DNA of 64,000 nucleotides, taken from contig NZ_JARXVG010000005.1 of NCBI RefSeq assembly GCF_029892485.1, positions 248,001 through 312,000 of the forward strand. The letters run 5' to 3'. The stretch comes from Variovorax boronicumulans. Lineage in GTDB: Bacteria > Pseudomonadota > Gammaproteobacteria > Burkholderiales > Burkholderiaceae_C. The notes under the pieces were generated by a model. It saw only the letters and a list, made by a program, of their open reading frames with translations, ran no database searches and was not told the DNA's origin. Of the stretch, positions 15,693-26,016 are shown piece by piece. Position numbers and translations under genes: made by a program. The stretch's first letter is position 1. The number at the start of each line of letters is the position of its first letter.

Positions 15693-17363
15693 ATGCCAAA
15701 GGAAGAATCGGGCCGCCTTTTTTCGAAGGTGGCCAAGTTTGTCCGCAATCCGCTCAAGGATTGGTCGGAGCTGGATGCGCCTTCCTCCACCACGTCGGAC
15801 TCCTCGCTGCCCGAGCAGACCTACAGCCGGGAGATGCTCAAGGAAATGATCGAGCGGCGCCAGCGCAACGATTTCGTGCGCCGGCGCGAGTTCGACATGC
15901 TGCGCAAGCTCCGCCAGCGCGAGGCTGCGGCCCACGCCTTCGAGGGGACGGTCACGCCGTCGTCGTTCAACATCAACAGCTCTTCGGAAAAGTCCGAGGG
16001 CCGCGCGCTCACGCTCAAGAAGATCGACGAGATCGAAGAGCAGATGTCGCAGCAGTGGTGGAAGGGCCGGGGCCCGAACGGCGAAACGCTGGTCAATCCA
16101 CCACCCGATGCCGGTGCCGAGACGCTGCCGCCGGTGCATGTCGACGACCTACTCGAGCCGCCGCCGGTGCATCGCACGGTCGCGGCCGTGGCCGTGGCGC
16201 CCGTCGAGGCCGCGGGTGCGGCGGAAGGCGCCGGCAGTGCATCGCCACTGCTGTCTTCCCGACTGGCGCACGACGGCGCGCTCGAAGAGGCGGTGATCCG
16301 CTTTGCGCATGGCGACGACACCGGCGCCGAGGCGATCCTGCTGCAGGCGCTGGCCTCCGAGAGCACCCCGGCCGCCGATGGCGAGCACGACGCCGCGGCC
16401 GAACGCGACGACAGCCGCTGGCGCACCCTGTTCGACCTGTACCGCGCCACCGGCGACGCCGCCAAGTTCGCGGCCGCCCGCATGCGCTACGCGCAGCGCA
16501 TGAAGCGCATGGGCCCGGACTGGGTGTCGTTCGAGGAGCTGGCCCGCAGCGTGAAGGCGGTGACCGCCAGCGAAGAGGCCGAGCAGGGCGGCGAGGGCGG
16601 CGCCCTGGCCGACTGGAACAGCCCCGCGCGCCTGGCCCGCGAAGGGTTGATGGGCCTCACGCGCGCGTTGTCGCAGGCCGGGTCGGTCTGGACGCTCGAC
16701 TGGCGCTCGCTGACCGCCATCGAGCCGGAAGCTGCCGCGCCGCTGCGCGTGCTGCTGACCCACTGGGCCGATTCACCGGTCAAGCTGCGTTTCATCGGCA
16801 CTGCGCAATTGCTGGCGGTGCTGGCCGAGGCCGCTCCCAACAACGAACGCGGCACCGACGACGTCTGGTGGCAGCTGCACCTGGCCGCGCTGCGCGTGAT
16901 GCACCTGCCCGACGACTTCGAGCTGGTGGCGCTCAACTACTGCATCACCTACGAGGTGTCGCCGCCGTCCTGGCAGGACCCGGTCGGCGAATGCACCGCG
17001 CTCGCCGCGCCGCCGCCGAGCCGCAGCAACTCGGTGTGGTCCCTGCTCTCGAGCGCTGAATCCGAGAGCTTCCCGACGCACGACACCGGCTTCGCCGCAC
17101 TGGCGGGCGACCTGCGGGGCGAGTCGCTGTCGGCCTGGCAGCGGCTGGACGCCGACCTGCGGCACAGCACGGCGCCCGTCATCTCGTGCGCGGCGCTGCT
17201 GCGCATGGACCTCGCGGCGGCCGGCACGCTGCTGAGCTGGGTGCGGACACGGGACGCCAACGGCGAGCGGGTGCAGTTCGTCGATGCGAACCGGCTGATC
17301 GCCGCGCTTTTCGGGTTGGTGGGCATTGCCGATCACGCCACCGTAGCGATCCGAAAGAACTGA
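15693..17363 (+). CDS. STAS-domain protein with helical N-terminal region
   Basis: This 556-residue cytoplasmic protein has no signal peptide. Residues 45-80 are a highly charged helix ([32 protein letters not shown]); residues 200-270 resemble a short tetratricopeptide-like helical unit. The last ~85 residues ([44 protein letters not shown] ... [13 protein letters not shown]) have the STAS layout of anti-sigma-factor antagonists. Another STAS-like half may lie at about 325-385. A typical phosphorylatable Ser is not clear. The role is unknown. It lies between dksA (48 bases away) and hslV (52 bases away). Confidence 0.7.
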   Translation: MPKEESGRLFSKVAKFVRNPLKDWSELDAPSSTTSDSSLPEQTYSREMLKEMIERRQRNDFVRRREFDMLRKLRQREAAAHAFEGTVTPSSFNINSSSEKSEGRALTLKKIDEIEEQMSQQWWKGRGPNGETLVNPPPDAGAETLPPVHVDDLLEPPPVHRTVAAVAVAPVEAAGAAEGAGSASPLLSSRLAHDGALEEAVIRFAHGDDTGAEAILLQALASESTPAADGEHDAAAERDDSRWRTLFDLYRATGDAAKFAAARMRYAQRMKRMGPDWVSFEELARSVKAVTASEEAEQGGEGGALADWNSPARLAREGLMGLTRALSQAGSVWTLDWRSLTAIEPEAAAPLRVLLTHWADSPVKLRFIGTAQLLAVLAEAAPNNERGTDDVWWQLHLAALRVMHLPDDFELVALNYCITYEVSPPSWQDPVGECTALAAPPPSRSNSVWSLLSSAESESFPTHDTGFAALAGDLRGESLSAWQRLDADLRHSTAPVISCAALLRMDLAAAGTLLSWVRTRDANGERVQFVDANRLIAALFGLVGIADHATVAIRKN

Positions 17364-17415
17364 AACGGCCCTGTTTCGGGGTTGCATTGCCTTGGGCCAT
17401 CCCCAGATGGCTTCG

Positions 17416-17961
17416 ATGGAACAGTTTCACGGCACCACCATCGTGAGCGTGCGCCGCAAGACCCCCCAAGGCGACCAGGTCGCCATCGGCGGGGACGGGC
17501 AGGTCACTCTCGGCAATATCGTCATCAAAGGAACGGCGCGCAAAGTGCGCCGGCTCTATCACGGCAAGGTGCTGGCCGGCTTTGCCGGCGCCACCGCCGA
17601 CGCCTTCACGCTCTTCGAGCGCTTCGAGGCCAAGCTCGAAAAGCACCAGGGCCACCTGACCCGTGCGGCCGTCGAGCTCACCAAGGACTGGCGCACCGAC
17701 CGCGTGCTGCGCAAGCTGGAGGCCATGCTGGCCGTGGCGGATGCCACCACCTCGCTCATCATCACCGGCAACGGCGACGTGCTGGAGCCCGAAGACGGCG
17801 TGATCGCCATCGGTTCGGGCGGCGCGTATGCGCAGTCGGCGGCCAAGGCGCTGATCGACAACACCGACCTCTCGGCCGAGCAGATCGTGCGCAAATCGCT
17901 GGCGATCGCCGGAGAAATCTGCATTTACACGAACATGAACCACACGGTGGAAGCGCTCTGA
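17416..17961 (+). CDS. hslV: ATP-dependent protease subunit HslV
   Basis: HslV is the proteolytic subunit of the HslVU (ClpQY) protease, a threonine peptidase related to proteasome beta subunits. The precursor begins MEQFHG; removal of these six residues exposes the catalytic Thr of [30 protein letters not shown] and [13 protein letters not shown] are all family blocks. At 181 residues the length is normal. An in-frame ATG at 17407 adds MAS; family starts favour 17416. A short insertion (KTPQGDQ) follows VSVRR. hslU begins three bases after the stop. Confidence 0.97.
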   Translation: MEQFHGTTIVSVRRKTPQGDQVAIGGDGQVTLGNIVIKGTARKVRRLYHGKVLAGFAGATADAFTLFERFEAKLEKHQGHLTRAAVELTKDWRTDRVLRKLEAMLAVADATTSLIITGNGDVLEPEDGVIAIGSGGAYAQSAAKALIDNTDLSAEQIVRKSLAIAGEICIYTNMNHTVEAL

Positions 17962-17963
17962 CC

Positions 17964-19292
17964 ATGTCCATGACCCCCCAGGAAATCGTCTCCGAGCTCG
18001 ACAACCACATCGTCGGGCAGCCGGCCGCCAAGCGCGCCGTGGCCATTGCCCTGCGCAACCGCTGGCGCCGCCAGCAGGTCGACGAGAAGCTGCGCAGCGA
18101 GATCACCCCGAAGAACATCCTCATGATCGGCCCGACGGGCGTGGGCAAGACCGAGATCGCCCGCCGCCTCGCGCGCCTGGCGGATGCGCCCTTCATCAAG
18201 GTCGAGGCGACCAAGTTCACCGAGGTGGGCTATGTCGGCAAGGACGTCGATTCGATCATCCGCGACCTCGCCGAAATCGCTGTCAAGCAGACCCGCGAAT
18301 CGGAAAGCGCCAAGGTGCGTGCGCGTGCGGAAGACGCCGCCGAGGACCGCATCCTCGATGTGCTGCTGCCCCCGGCGCGCGGCGCCGATGGCACGACTCC
18401 GGCCATCGATGGCCCCAACCCCACGCGCCAGGCCTTCCGCAAGAAGCTGCGCGAGCACCAGCTCGATGACAAGGAGATCGAACTCGACCTCGCCGAAACG
18501 CGTGCGCCGCTGGAGATCATGGGCCCCGCCGGCATGGAGGAGATGACCGAGCAACTGCGCGGCATGTTCGGCCAGATGGGCGGCGGCAAGCGCAAGACGC
18601 GCAAGCTCAAGATCGCCGAGGCGCTGCGCCTCCTGATCGACGAGGAGGCGGCCAAGCTGGTCAACGAGGACGAGATCCGCGCGCAGGCCATCACCAACGC
18701 CGAGCAGAACGGCATCGTCTTCATCGACGAGATCGACAAGGTCGCTACGCGCAGCGAATCGCAGGGCTCCGACGTGTCGCGCCAGGGCGTGCAGCGCGAC
18801 CTGCTGCCGCTGGTCGAGGGCACGGCCGTGACCACCAAGTACGGCGTCGTGCGCACCGACCACATGCTGTTCATCGCGAGCGGCGCGTTCCACCTGAGCA
18901 AACCGAGCGACCTGATCCCCGAGCTGCAGGGGCGTTTTCCGATCCGCGTCGAACTGCAGTCGCTGTCCATCGCCGACTTCGAGAGCATCCTCACGCAGAC
19001 CCGCGCATCGCTCGTGAAGCAATACCAGGCGCTGCTCGCGACGGAGGGCGTGACGCTCGATTTCCAGCCCGACGGCGTGACCCGCCTGGCAAGCATTGCG
19101 TTCGAGGTGAACGAGCGCACCGAGAACATCGGCGCGCGCCGTTTGTCGACCGTGATGGAGCGCCTGCTCGATGAGGTAAGCTTCGACGCGGCCCGCATCG
19201 AAGGTCAGACGATCCGCATCGATGCCGCTTATGTCGACGAGCGCCTTGCGGCACTTAGTCACGACGAAGACCTTTCACGCTTCATCCTCTGA
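17964..19292 (+). CDS. hslU: HslU ATPase subunit of the HslVU protease
   Basis: HslU is the AAA+ unfoldase that feeds substrates to HslV. The 442-residue protein has [17 protein letters not shown] at the N-terminus, Walker A GPTGVGKT at 56-63, the [14 protein letters not shown] pore-loop region, a variable I domain (about 110-230), Walker [12 protein letters not shown] and the C-terminal [15 protein letters not shown] sensor-2 region. Two in-frame ATGs (17964, 17970) are possible starts. A 7-bp hairpin and then a 9-bp one follow the gene at 19329-19352 and 19380-19405. Confidence 0.97.
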   Translation: MSMTPQEIVSELDNHIVGQPAAKRAVAIALRNRWRRQQVDEKLRSEITPKNILMIGPTGVGKTEIARRLARLADAPFIKVEATKFTEVGYVGKDVDSIIRDLAEIAVKQTRESESAKVRARAEDAAEDRILDVLLPPARGADGTTPAIDGPNPTRQAFRKKLREHQLDDKEIELDLAETRAPLEIMGPAGMEEMTEQLRGMFGQMGGGKRKTRKLKIAEALRLLIDEEAAKLVNEDEIRAQAITNAEQNGIVFIDEIDKVATRSESQGSDVSRQGVQRDLLPLVEGTAVTTKYGVVRTDHMLFIASGAFHLSKPSDLIPELQGRFPIRVELQSLSIADFESILTQTRASLVKQYQALLATEGVTLDFQPDGVTRLASIAFEVNERTENIGARRLSTVMERLLDEVSFDAARIEGQTIRIDAAYVDERLAALSHDEDLSRFIL

Positions 19293-19379
19293 AGCCGCTT
19301 CTCTTCCCCTGTAACGGCGGGAATCCTTCACGCATCACTTTCACTGCGTGAGCTAAGTGCTTAATTTTCAACGAAATTC

Positions 19380-19405
19380 GCCGATTCCGAGGTTTTGGAA
19401 TCGGC
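19380..19405. other. Perfect 9-bp hairpin between hslU and mraZ
   Basis: GCCGATTCC at 19380-19388 pairs with GGAATCGGC at 19397-19405 across an eight-base loop that includes TTTT. It is not followed by a T tract, so it is a weak terminator candidate or an RNA-stability hairpin for the hslU message. A second stem, TCACGCA with TGCGTGA at about 19329-19352, lies between it and the hslU stop. Confidence 0.55.
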
Positions 19406-19449
19406 GCTAAGTCGTTGATTCCATTACAAAAAATACCACCAACGGCCAG

Positions 19450-19518
19450 TTGCGCCCCCAGTGTTTCCTGCTACAGTGCAAAAAAGTGCAGTTAAGTGGG
19501 AAAAAGTGCGGGTAGTGC
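19450..19518 (+). promoter_or_regulatory. mraZ (dcw) promoter with MraZ-box array
   Basis: A promoter reads TTGCGC at 19450-19455, a 16-base spacer and TACAGT at 19472-19477. Overlapping and following the -10 is a direct-repeat array of AGTGC or AGTGG at 19475, 19485, 19495, 19505 and 19514, so a 10, 10, 10, 9 base period. MraZ is known to bind short direct repeats of this kind in front of its own gene and to repress the dcw operon. Five units on one face of the helix, on top of the -10 and initial transcribed region, fit direct autorepression. The box identity is inferred from spacing and position. Confidence 0.75.
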
Positions 19519-19563
19519 CTCTTTCGGGCATTGCAGCACCTCCCATCACAGGGGTTTGTGGTC

Positions 19564-19992
19564 GTGTTTCAAGGCGCTTCATCGCTCAGTCTGGATGCCA
19601 AGGGGCGGCTCTCCGTGCCGACCCGGCACCGTGACGTCCTGAGCGCAACGGCAGGCGGCCAGCTCACGATCACCAAGCATCCGCACGGATGCCTGATGGT
19701 GTTCCCCCGTCCCGAATGGGAAAAATTCCGCGAGCGCATCGCCGCGCTGCCGATGTCGGCGCAGTGGTGGAAGCGCGTCTTCCTCGGTAACGCGATGGAC
19801 GTCGAGATGGACGGCACCGGCCGCATTCTGGTCTCGCCCGAGCTGCGCGCCGCCACCGGCATCGCGCGCGACACCCTGCTGCTGGGCATGGGCAACCACT
19901 TCGAACTCTGGGACAAGGCCACCTACGAGGCCAAGGAGGCCGAGGCCACCCAGGGTCAGATGCCGGATGTGTTTCAGGACTTCGCGTTCTGA
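19564..19992 (+). CDS. mraZ: Transcriptional regulator MraZ
   Basis: MraZ is a double AbrB-like DNA-binding protein that forms a ring and controls the dcw operon, of which it is the first gene. The 142-residue protein has the two repeats: [23 protein letters not shown] at the start and [21 protein letters not shown] in the second half. The GTG at 19564 matches the canonical N-terminus (M-FQGASSL) and has AGGGG upstream; a TTG at 19531 would add eleven non-conserved residues. It is followed after eight bases by rsmH. Confidence 0.95.
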   Translation: MFQGASSLSLDAKGRLSVPTRHRDVLSATAGGQLTITKHPHGCLMVFPRPEWEKFRERIAALPMSAQWWKRVFLGNAMDVEMDGTGRILVSPELRAATGIARDTLLLGMGNHFELWDKATYEAKEAEATQGQMPDVFQDFAF

Positions 19993-20000
19993 GGACTCAC

Positions 20001-20924
20001 GTGAACACCCCATGGACCCATACGACCGTCTTGCTGAACGAAGCGGTGGAAGCCCTTCTTTCCGGCAGCACGGCGGCGACCGGCACCTATGTCGATGCAA
20101 CTTTCGGCCGGGGAGGGCACGCGCGGGCGATCCTCGCGCGGCTGGCGCCGGAAGGCAGGCTGATCGCATTCGACAAGGATGCGGAAGCAGTGGCCGAAGC
20201 AGCGCGCATCTCGGATGCGCGTTTTTCTATCCGGCACCAGGGATTCCGTTCGCTGGGCGAGCTGCCCGATGCGAGCGTCAACGGCTTGTTGATGGACTTG
20301 GGCGTGAGTTCGCCGCAGATCGACAACCCGGTGCGCGGCTTCAGTTTTCGATTCGACGGCCCGCTCGACATGCGCATGGACACCACGCGCGGCGAGAGCG
20401 TGGCCGAGTGGCTGGCAACAGCCGAACTTCAGCAGATTGCAGAGGTGATCCGTGACTATGGCGAAGAACGGTTTGCTGTTCAGATTGCAAAGGCGATTGT
20501 TGCTCGCCGACAAGAACGGGGCGCAATTTCAACCACCACCGAACTGGCCGAGCTCGTGGCTGGCACGGTCAAAACCCGCGAGCAGGGCCAGAACCCTGCA
20601 ACGCGCACATTTCAGGCTTTTCGGATTTTCATCAACGCCGAGCTTGAAGAGCTGCAACAGGCGCTAGAGGCGAGCCTGTCCGTGTTGCAGCCCGGCGGCC
20701 GGCTCGCGGTGATCAGCTTCCATTCGCTGGAAGACCGCATCGTCAAGCAGTTCATCGCCAGGCACTCGAAGGAGGTCTACGACCGCCGGGCGCCTTTCGC
20801 TGCGCCCAAGGTGATGAAGCTCAACGCGCTCGAGCGCATCAAGCCGTCCGAAGACGAAGTGCGCGGCAATCCGCGTTCGCGCAGCGCGATCCTGCGCGTG
20901 GCCGAGCGCACCGAGGCCAACTGA
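20001..20924 (+). CDS. rsmH: 16S rRNA m4C1402 methyltransferase RsmH (MraW)
   Basis: RsmH N4-methylates C1402 of 16S rRNA in the ribosomal P site. The 307-residue protein shows [13 protein letters not shown], the SAM site [65 protein letters not shown] and [15 protein letters not shown], all diagnostic. The start is GTG with GAGGA upstream. It is the second gene of the dcw operon, one base before ftsL. Confidence 0.97.
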   Translation: MNTPWTHTTVLLNEAVEALLSGSTAATGTYVDATFGRGGHARAILARLAPEGRLIAFDKDAEAVAEAARISDARFSIRHQGFRSLGELPDASVNGLLMDLGVSSPQIDNPVRGFSFRFDGPLDMRMDTTRGESVAEWLATAELQQIAEVIRDYGEERFAVQIAKAIVARRQERGAISTTTELAELVAGTVKTREQGQNPATRTFQAFRIFINAELEELQQALEASLSVLQPGGRLAVISFHSLEDRIVKQFIARHSKEVYDRRAPFAAPKVMKLNALERIKPSEDEVRGNPRSRSAILRVAERTEAN

Positions 20925-20925
20925 C

Positions 20926-21273
20926 ATGGCCCGGCTCAACCTGCTCCTGCTGATGGCCGTCATCGCGACGTCGCTCTATCTCGTCCATACGCAGTACCGC
21001 TCGCGCCAGCTCTACACCGAGCTCGACCGCGTGCAGCAGGAGGCGCGCCGCCTCGAAACCGACCACGACCGCCTGCAGGTCGAAAAGCGTGCCCAGGCCA
21101 CGCCGCTGCGCGTCGAGAAGCTCGCCAAGGAGCAGCTGCAGATGCGTACCACCACGCCGGCCATCACGCAGTACGTGCGTCTGGACGGCTCGGTGATCCC
21201 GGCCGTCGCGCCGCTGCCGCCCGTGACTCCGCCGAAGCCAGCCGCCACCGCCGCAAGGGGGGCTGCACGATGA
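20926..21273 (+). CDS. ftsL: Cell division protein FtsL
   Basis: FtsL is a bitopic inner-membrane protein that with FtsB and FtsQ activates FtsWI at the septum. It has a short cytoplasmic start, one membrane helix (LNLLLLMAVIATSLYLVHTQ, about 4-23) and a periplasmic coiled coil (RQLYTELDRVQQEARRLETDHDRLQVEK). The C-terminus is a Pro/Ala tail. Sequence conservation is low in this family, so size (115 residues), topology and position between rsmH and ftsI carry the call. The stop overlaps the ftsI start (ATGA). Confidence 0.92.
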   Translation: MARLNLLLLMAVIATSLYLVHTQYRSRQLYTELDRVQQEARRLETDHDRLQVEKRAQATPLRVEKLAKEQLQMRTTTPAITQYVRLDGSVIPAVAPLPPVTPPKPAATAARGAAR

Positions 21274-23024
21274 GCCGCCGCGACCGCAGCGTTCGTTACA
21301 CCACCAGCCCCTTGCTCGCGAGCAAGACGCCGGTGTGGCGCAGCAAGTTCATCGTCGCGGGCATCGCGTTCGGCTTTCTCGGGCTTGCCGGGCGCGCCGC
21401 GTACGTGCAGGTCTTCAACAACAGCTTCTTCCAGCGGCAGGGCGAAGTGCGCTTTGCGCGCACGCTGGAGCTGCCGGCCAACCGCGGCCGCATCCTCGAT
21501 CGCAACGGGCTCATCCTCGCCTCCAGCGTGGTGGCGCCCAGCATCTGGGCCATTCCGGAAGACATCGAGCGCGACGACCCCGAGGTGCGCGCCAAGCTCA
21601 AGCAGGTGGCCAAGCTCCTGGAGATGCCGCAGAAGGACTTCGACAAGAAGCTGCAGGACGAGGACAAGACCTTCGTCTGGATCAAGCGCCAGGTCGACGA
21701 GCCCATCGCCAAGCAGATCGCCGCGATGAACCTCAAGGGCATCTATCAGCGCAAGGAATACAAGCGCCAGTACCCCGAGGGCGAGGCCGCCGCGCACGTG
21801 GTGGGCTTCACCAATGTGGAAGACAGCGGCCAGGAAGGCATCGAGCTCGCGTTCAACAAGGAACTGGCCGGCAAGGCGGGTTCGCGCCGCGTCATCAAGG
21901 ACCGCCTGGGCCGCGTGGTCGAGGGCGTGGGCGACATCGTGCCGCCGCTCGATGGCCAGGACATCCAGCTGAGCGTGGACAGCAAGGTGCAGTTCTTCGC
22001 CTACCAGAAGCTGCGCGACGCCGTGACGGCCCGCAAGGCCAAGGCCGGCAGCGTGGTGGTGCTCGACTCGATCACCGGCGAGGTGCTGGCCCTGGCCAAC
22101 TACCCGAGCTACGTGCCCGACAAGCGCCAGAACCTCACCGGCGAACAGCTGCGCAACCGCGCCGTCACCGACACCTTCGAGCCCGGCTCGACGATGAAGC
22201 CCATCACCGTCGGCATGGCGCTGGAAGCCGGCCGCGTGAAGCCCTCGACCCTGATCGAGACCGGCCCCGGCCGCTTCCAGATCGGCGGCTTCACCATCAG
22301 CGACACCCACAACTACGGCACGCTGACGGTCGAGGGCGTGATCCAGAAATCGAGCAACGTCGGCGCGCTCAAGATCGCGCAGAAGATGACGCCCCACGAG
22401 ATGTGGGACACCTACACCGCGCTCGGCTACGGCCAGAAGCCGCAGATCCAGTTCCCCGGCGCGGTCACCGGGCGGCTGCGTCCGTGGAAGACCTGGAAGC
22501 CGGTCGAGCAGGCCACCATGGCCTACGGCTACGGCCTGTCGGCGTCGCTGTTCCAGATGGCGCATTCGTACACCTCGTTCGCGCACGACGGATCGATCAT
22601 TCCGGTCACCATCCTGAAGAACTCCGAGCCGCCGGTCGGCGTGCGGGTGTTCTCGCCTTCCAATGCGCTGGCCGTGCGCAAGATGCTGCAGATGGCCGCC
22701 GGCCCCGGCGGCACCGGCACGCGTGCGCAGACGGTCGGCTACTCGGTCGGCGGCAAGTCGGGCACGGCCCACAAGCAGGTCGGCAAGGGCTACGCAAGCA
22801 ACAAGTACCGCGCCTGGTTCACCGGCATGGCGCCCATCGAGAAGCCGCGCATCATCGTCGCGGTGATGATCGACGAGCCCAGCGATGGCCAGTATTTCGG
22901 CGGCGTCGCCGCGGCGCCCGTGTTCAGCGAAGTCGTGCAGCAGACGCTGCGCATGATGAACGTCGCGCCCGACCTCGCGGTCAAACCCCTGGTGATGACG
23001 CAGGGCGTCGACGAGAGCTTCTGA
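21270..23024 (+). CDS. ftsI: Septal peptidoglycan transpeptidase FtsI (PBP3)
   Basis: FtsI is the class B penicillin-binding protein that crosslinks septal peptidoglycan with FtsW. The 584-residue protein has one N-terminal membrane helix (about 24-42), a pedestal domain (RTLELPANRGRILDRNG) and the transpeptidase domain with PGSTMKP (nucleophile S307, K310), KSSNVG (S361) and GGKSGTAHK (K496). The spacing is normal. The start overlaps ftsL by four bases and the stop is two bases before murE, so the genes are tightly coupled. Confidence 0.97.
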   Translation: MSRRDRSVRYTTSPLLASKTPVWRSKFIVAGIAFGFLGLAGRAAYVQVFNNSFFQRQGEVRFARTLELPANRGRILDRNGLILASSVVAPSIWAIPEDIERDDPEVRAKLKQVAKLLEMPQKDFDKKLQDEDKTFVWIKRQVDEPIAKQIAAMNLKGIYQRKEYKRQYPEGEAAAHVVGFTNVEDSGQEGIELAFNKELAGKAGSRRVIKDRLGRVVEGVGDIVPPLDGQDIQLSVDSKVQFFAYQKLRDAVTARKAKAGSVVVLDSITGEVLALANYPSYVPDKRQNLTGEQLRNRAVTDTFEPGSTMKPITVGMALEAGRVKPSTLIETGPGRFQIGGFTISDTHNYGTLTVEGVIQKSSNVGALKIAQKMTPHEMWDTYTALGYGQKPQIQFPGAVTGRLRPWKTWKPVEQATMAYGYGLSASLFQMAHSYTSFAHDGSIIPVTILKNSEPPVGVRVFSPSNALAVRKMLQMAAGPGGTGTRAQTVGYSVGGKSGTAHKQVGKGYASNKYRAWFTGMAPIEKPRIIVAVMIDEPSDGQYFGGVAAAPVFSEVVQQTLRMMNVAPDLAVKPLVMTQGVDESF

Positions 23025-23026
23025 GC

Positions 23027-24580
23027 ATGCTGACACTCACATCCCCCCAACTGGCCGCGCGCTGGCTCAAGGAGCGCGTGCAGGGTGCGCTGCATGCCGA
23101 CAGCCGGCCGGTGGGCGCGGGCGACGGCTTCATCGCCTGGCCCGGCGCCGCGACCGACGGGCGCAAGCACGTGGCGGCGGCGCTCGCGCAGGGCGCCGTG
23201 GCTTGCCTGGTCGAGCACGAGGGCGTCGATGCGTTCGGCTTCGGCGACGACGACCGCATCGCGAGCTACCCGGGCCTGAAGGCCGCCACGGGCCCGATCG
23301 CCTCGGCCTTTTACGACAACCCCTCGGCGCTGCTCGACGTGCTGGCCGTGACTGGCACCAACGGCAAGACCTCCACCGCGTGGTGGCTGGCCGAATCGCT
23401 CTCCACGCTGCGTGCGGCCGGCGGCGTTCGCGCGATGCGGCCCGACGGCACCATGGAGCGCAGCGCGCCGTCGCCTTGCGCCGTGATGGGCACGCTGGGC
23501 ATCGGCGTGCCGCCCGAGCTCACCTACACCGGCCTCACCACGCCCGACCCCGTGATGATGCAGGGCGCATTGCGCGACCTGGTCGAGCGCGGCTTCGGCG
23601 CCTGCGCCATCGAGGCCTCGTCGATCGGCATCGCCGAACGCCGGCTCGACGGCGCGCAGATCGCGGTCGCGGTGTTCACCAACTTCACGCAGGACCACCT
23701 CGACTACCACGGCAGCATGGACGCCTATTGGGAAGCCAAGGCCGAGCTCTTCCGCTGGCCGGGCCTGCGCGCCGCGGTGATCAACATCGACGACATGCAC
23801 GGCGCGAGCCTGTGCGCCAACCTCGTGGACGCCGGCATCGGCGCGCTCGACGTCTGGACGGTATCAGCGGACGGCAAGCCGGCACGCCTGGTGGCGCGCG
23901 ACATCGGCTACGACGCACAGGGGCTGAAGTTCTCGGTGGCCGAGCAGGGCTCTGCGTCGGTCGAGCGACTCTCCACCGGCCTCATCGGCCAATACAACGT
24001 GGCCAACCTGCTGGGCGTGCTCGGCACGCTGCGCGCGCTGGGGCTGTCGCTCTCGCGTGCGGTGGCGGCCTGCGCCAACCTCACCAGCGTGCCCGGTCGC
24101 ATGGAGCGCGTGAGTGTGGCGGGCCCCGCGCCGCTGGCGGTGGTCGACTATGCCCACACGCCCGACGCGCTCGACAAGGCGCTGGCCGGCTTGCGCCCGC
24201 TGGCGCAGCAGCGCGGCGGTGCGCTCTGGTGCGTGTTCGGCTGCGGCGGCGACCGCGATCCGATCAAGCGCCCGATGATGGCCGCCGTCGCCCAGCGCCA
24301 GGCCGACCATGTCGTCGTGACCAGCGACAACCCGCGCAGCGAGAAGCCCGACGCGATCATCAGCCAGGTGCTGCGCGGCCTCTCGCGCCCCGACGCCGCC
24401 CAGGTGCAGGCCGACCGCGCCGCCGCCATCGCCGACACGATCGCGCAGGCTGCGCCGCAGGACGTGGTGCTGATCGCCGGCAAGGGTCACGAGGCCTGGC
24501 AAGAGATTGCGGGCCAGCGCATTCCGTTCTCCGACAAGACCCATGCGCTGGATGCGCTGACGAAGCGGGGTGCGGCATGA
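23027..24580 (+). CDS. murE: UDP-MurNAc-tripeptide synthetase MurE (mDAP-adding)
   Basis: MurE adds meso-diaminopimelate to UDP-MurNAc-L-Ala-D-Glu in the cytoplasm. The 517-residue ligase shows the P-loop TGTNGKTS (G110 onward), TNFTQDHLDYHG and the substrate-selecting DNPR motif (434-437) that indicates mDAP rather than lysine. A short insertion (VRAMRPDGTMERSAPSP) lies after the P-loop helix. The first N-terminal residues replace a longer family head but the ATG at 23027 is the only good start. The stop overlaps murF (ATGA). Confidence 0.96.
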   Translation: MLTLTSPQLAARWLKERVQGALHADSRPVGAGDGFIAWPGAATDGRKHVAAALAQGAVACLVEHEGVDAFGFGDDDRIASYPGLKAATGPIASAFYDNPSALLDVLAVTGTNGKTSTAWWLAESLSTLRAAGGVRAMRPDGTMERSAPSPCAVMGTLGIGVPPELTYTGLTTPDPVMMQGALRDLVERGFGACAIEASSIGIAERRLDGAQIAVAVFTNFTQDHLDYHGSMDAYWEAKAELFRWPGLRAAVINIDDMHGASLCANLVDAGIGALDVWTVSADGKPARLVARDIGYDAQGLKFSVAEQGSASVERLSTGLIGQYNVANLLGVLGTLRALGLSLSRAVAACANLTSVPGRMERVSVAGPAPLAVVDYAHTPDALDKALAGLRPLAQQRGGALWCVFGCGGDRDPIKRPMMAAVAQRQADHVVVTSDNPRSEKPDAIISQVLRGLSRPDAAQVQADRAAAIADTIAQAAPQDVVLIAGKGHEAWQEIAGQRIPFSDKTHALDALTKRGAA

Positions 24581-26016
24581 CCGACATGACGCCACTCGGT
24601 CTGACGCTCGCCCAGGCGCAGCAATGGATTCCCGGTTCCCGCCTCGTGGGCGACCCGGCAACGGTCATCGCACGCGTGCACACCGACACCCGCACGCTGG
24701 CGCAGGGCGACCTGTTCGTCGCGCTGAAGGGCGAGCGCTTCGACGCCAACGACTTCCTGGCGCAGGCGAAGGAAAAGGGCGCCATCGCAGCCATTGCCCA
24801 CCACGGCCTCGAAGCTGCCGGCCTCGCCGGCCTCGAAGTGCCCGACTCGCTGGCCGCGCTCGGCGCGCTCGGCGCGGGCTGGCGCGCGCAATTCGAATTG
24901 CCGCTCATCGCCGTCACCGGCAGCAACGGCAAGACCACCGTCACGCAGATGATCGCGGCGATCCTCGTCGCCTTCCGCGCCGACCGCGCGCTGGCCACGG
25001 CCGGCAACTTCAACAACGAGATCGGCGTGCCGCTCACGCTGCTGCGCCTGCGGGCGCGCCACCAGCACGCGGTGCTGGAGCTGGGCATGAACCATCCGGG
25101 CGAGATCGCGCGGCTGGCCGCCCTCTCGCGCCCGACCATCGCGCTGGTCAACAACGCCCAGCGCGAGCACCAGGAATTCATGGCCAGCGTCGAAGCGGTG
25201 GCCATCGAGAACGCTGCCGTGTTCGCGGTGCTGCCCGACGAGGGCACGGCCGTCTTCCCCTACGGCGACACCTTCACCTCGCTGTGGACCGACATGGCGC
25301 ACGACGGCGGCCCGCGCCGCTGCATGACCTTCGGCGAAGACGCGGGCGCCGACATCTCGCTCGACAGCGCCGAATGGACGCAGGGCTCCTGGGCCGTGCG
25401 CATCCGCACGCCGCTGGGCGTCTTCGACGCGCAACTGCACATCGCCGGCCGCCACAACGTGGGTAACGCGCTGGCGGCCACCGCCTGCGCGCTCGCAGCG
25501 GGCGTGCCGATCGAGCGCATCGCCGAGGGCCTGTCGGCCTTCGAGCCGGTCAAGGGCCGCTCCAAGGCGAGCGAGGTCGTGCTGTCGAACAAGCACACGC
25601 TCACGCTCGTCGACGACAGCTACAACGCCAACCCCGATTCGGTGATCGCCGCCATCGACGTGCTCGCGGGCCTGCCCGGTCCGCACCTGCTGGTGCTCGG
25701 CGACATGGGCGAGGTCGGCAACCGCGCTCCGGAGTTCCACGCCGAGGTCGGTGCGTGGGCGAAGCAGCGCGGCATCGAGGCCGTGTACACGCTCGGCACC
25801 GAGACCGCGCACACCGTCGCCGCTTTCCAGGATGCGGACAACGGCCGTCATTTTTCCGACTACGAAGCGCTCCATGCCGCCGTGCTCGCCCGCCTGCCGC
25901 TGGTCGGCAGCGTGCTCGTCAAGGGCTCGCGCTTCATGAAGATGGAACGCGTGGTGCAGGCCATCGGCGATCTTGTCCAGTCACATCCCAAAACAACAAA
26001 AGGAGGCCGGTCATGA
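24577..26016 (+). CDS. murF: UDP-MurNAc-pentapeptide synthetase MurF
   Basis: MurF adds D-Ala-D-Ala to the tripeptide, completing the cytoplasmic precursor. The 479-residue protein has VHTDTRTLAQGDLFVALKGERFDAN at the N-terminus, the P-loop VTGSNGKTT (G115 onward), ATAGNFNNEIGVPLTLL, ELGMNHPGEI and DDSYNANPDS, the MurF signature. It overlaps murE by four bases. Its stop lies inside the start codon region of a tiny ORF at 26013 that leads into mraY, so murF and mraY are not directly overlapped. Confidence 0.97.
   Translation: MTDMTPLGLTLAQAQQWIPGSRLVGDPATVIARVHTDTRTLAQGDLFVALKGERFDANDFLAQAKEKGAIAAIAHHGLEAAGLAGLEVPDSLAALGALGAGWRAQFELPLIAVTGSNGKTTVTQMIAAILVAFRADRALATAGNFNNEIGVPLTLLRLRARHQHAVLELGMNHPGEIARLAALSRPTIALVNNAQREHQEFMASVEAVAIENAAVFAVLPDEGTAVFPYGDTFTSLWTDMAHDGGPRRCMTFGEDAGADISLDSAEWTQGSWAVRIRTPLGVFDAQLHIAGRHNVGNALAATACALAAGVPIERIAEGLSAFEPVKGRSKASEVVLSNKHTLTLVDDSYNANPDSVIAAIDVLAGLPGPHLLVLGDMGEVGNRAPEFHAEVGAWAKQRGIEAVYTLGTETAHTVAAFQDADNGRHFSDYEALHAAVLARLPLVGSVLVKGSRFMKMERVVQAIGDLVQSHPKTTKGGRS

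Noticed and set aside
19293..19449. Small RNA or riboswitch between hslU and mraZ
   Set aside because: Two hairpins are present, but no promoter or known riboswitch core was recognised; they are better read as transcript-end structures.
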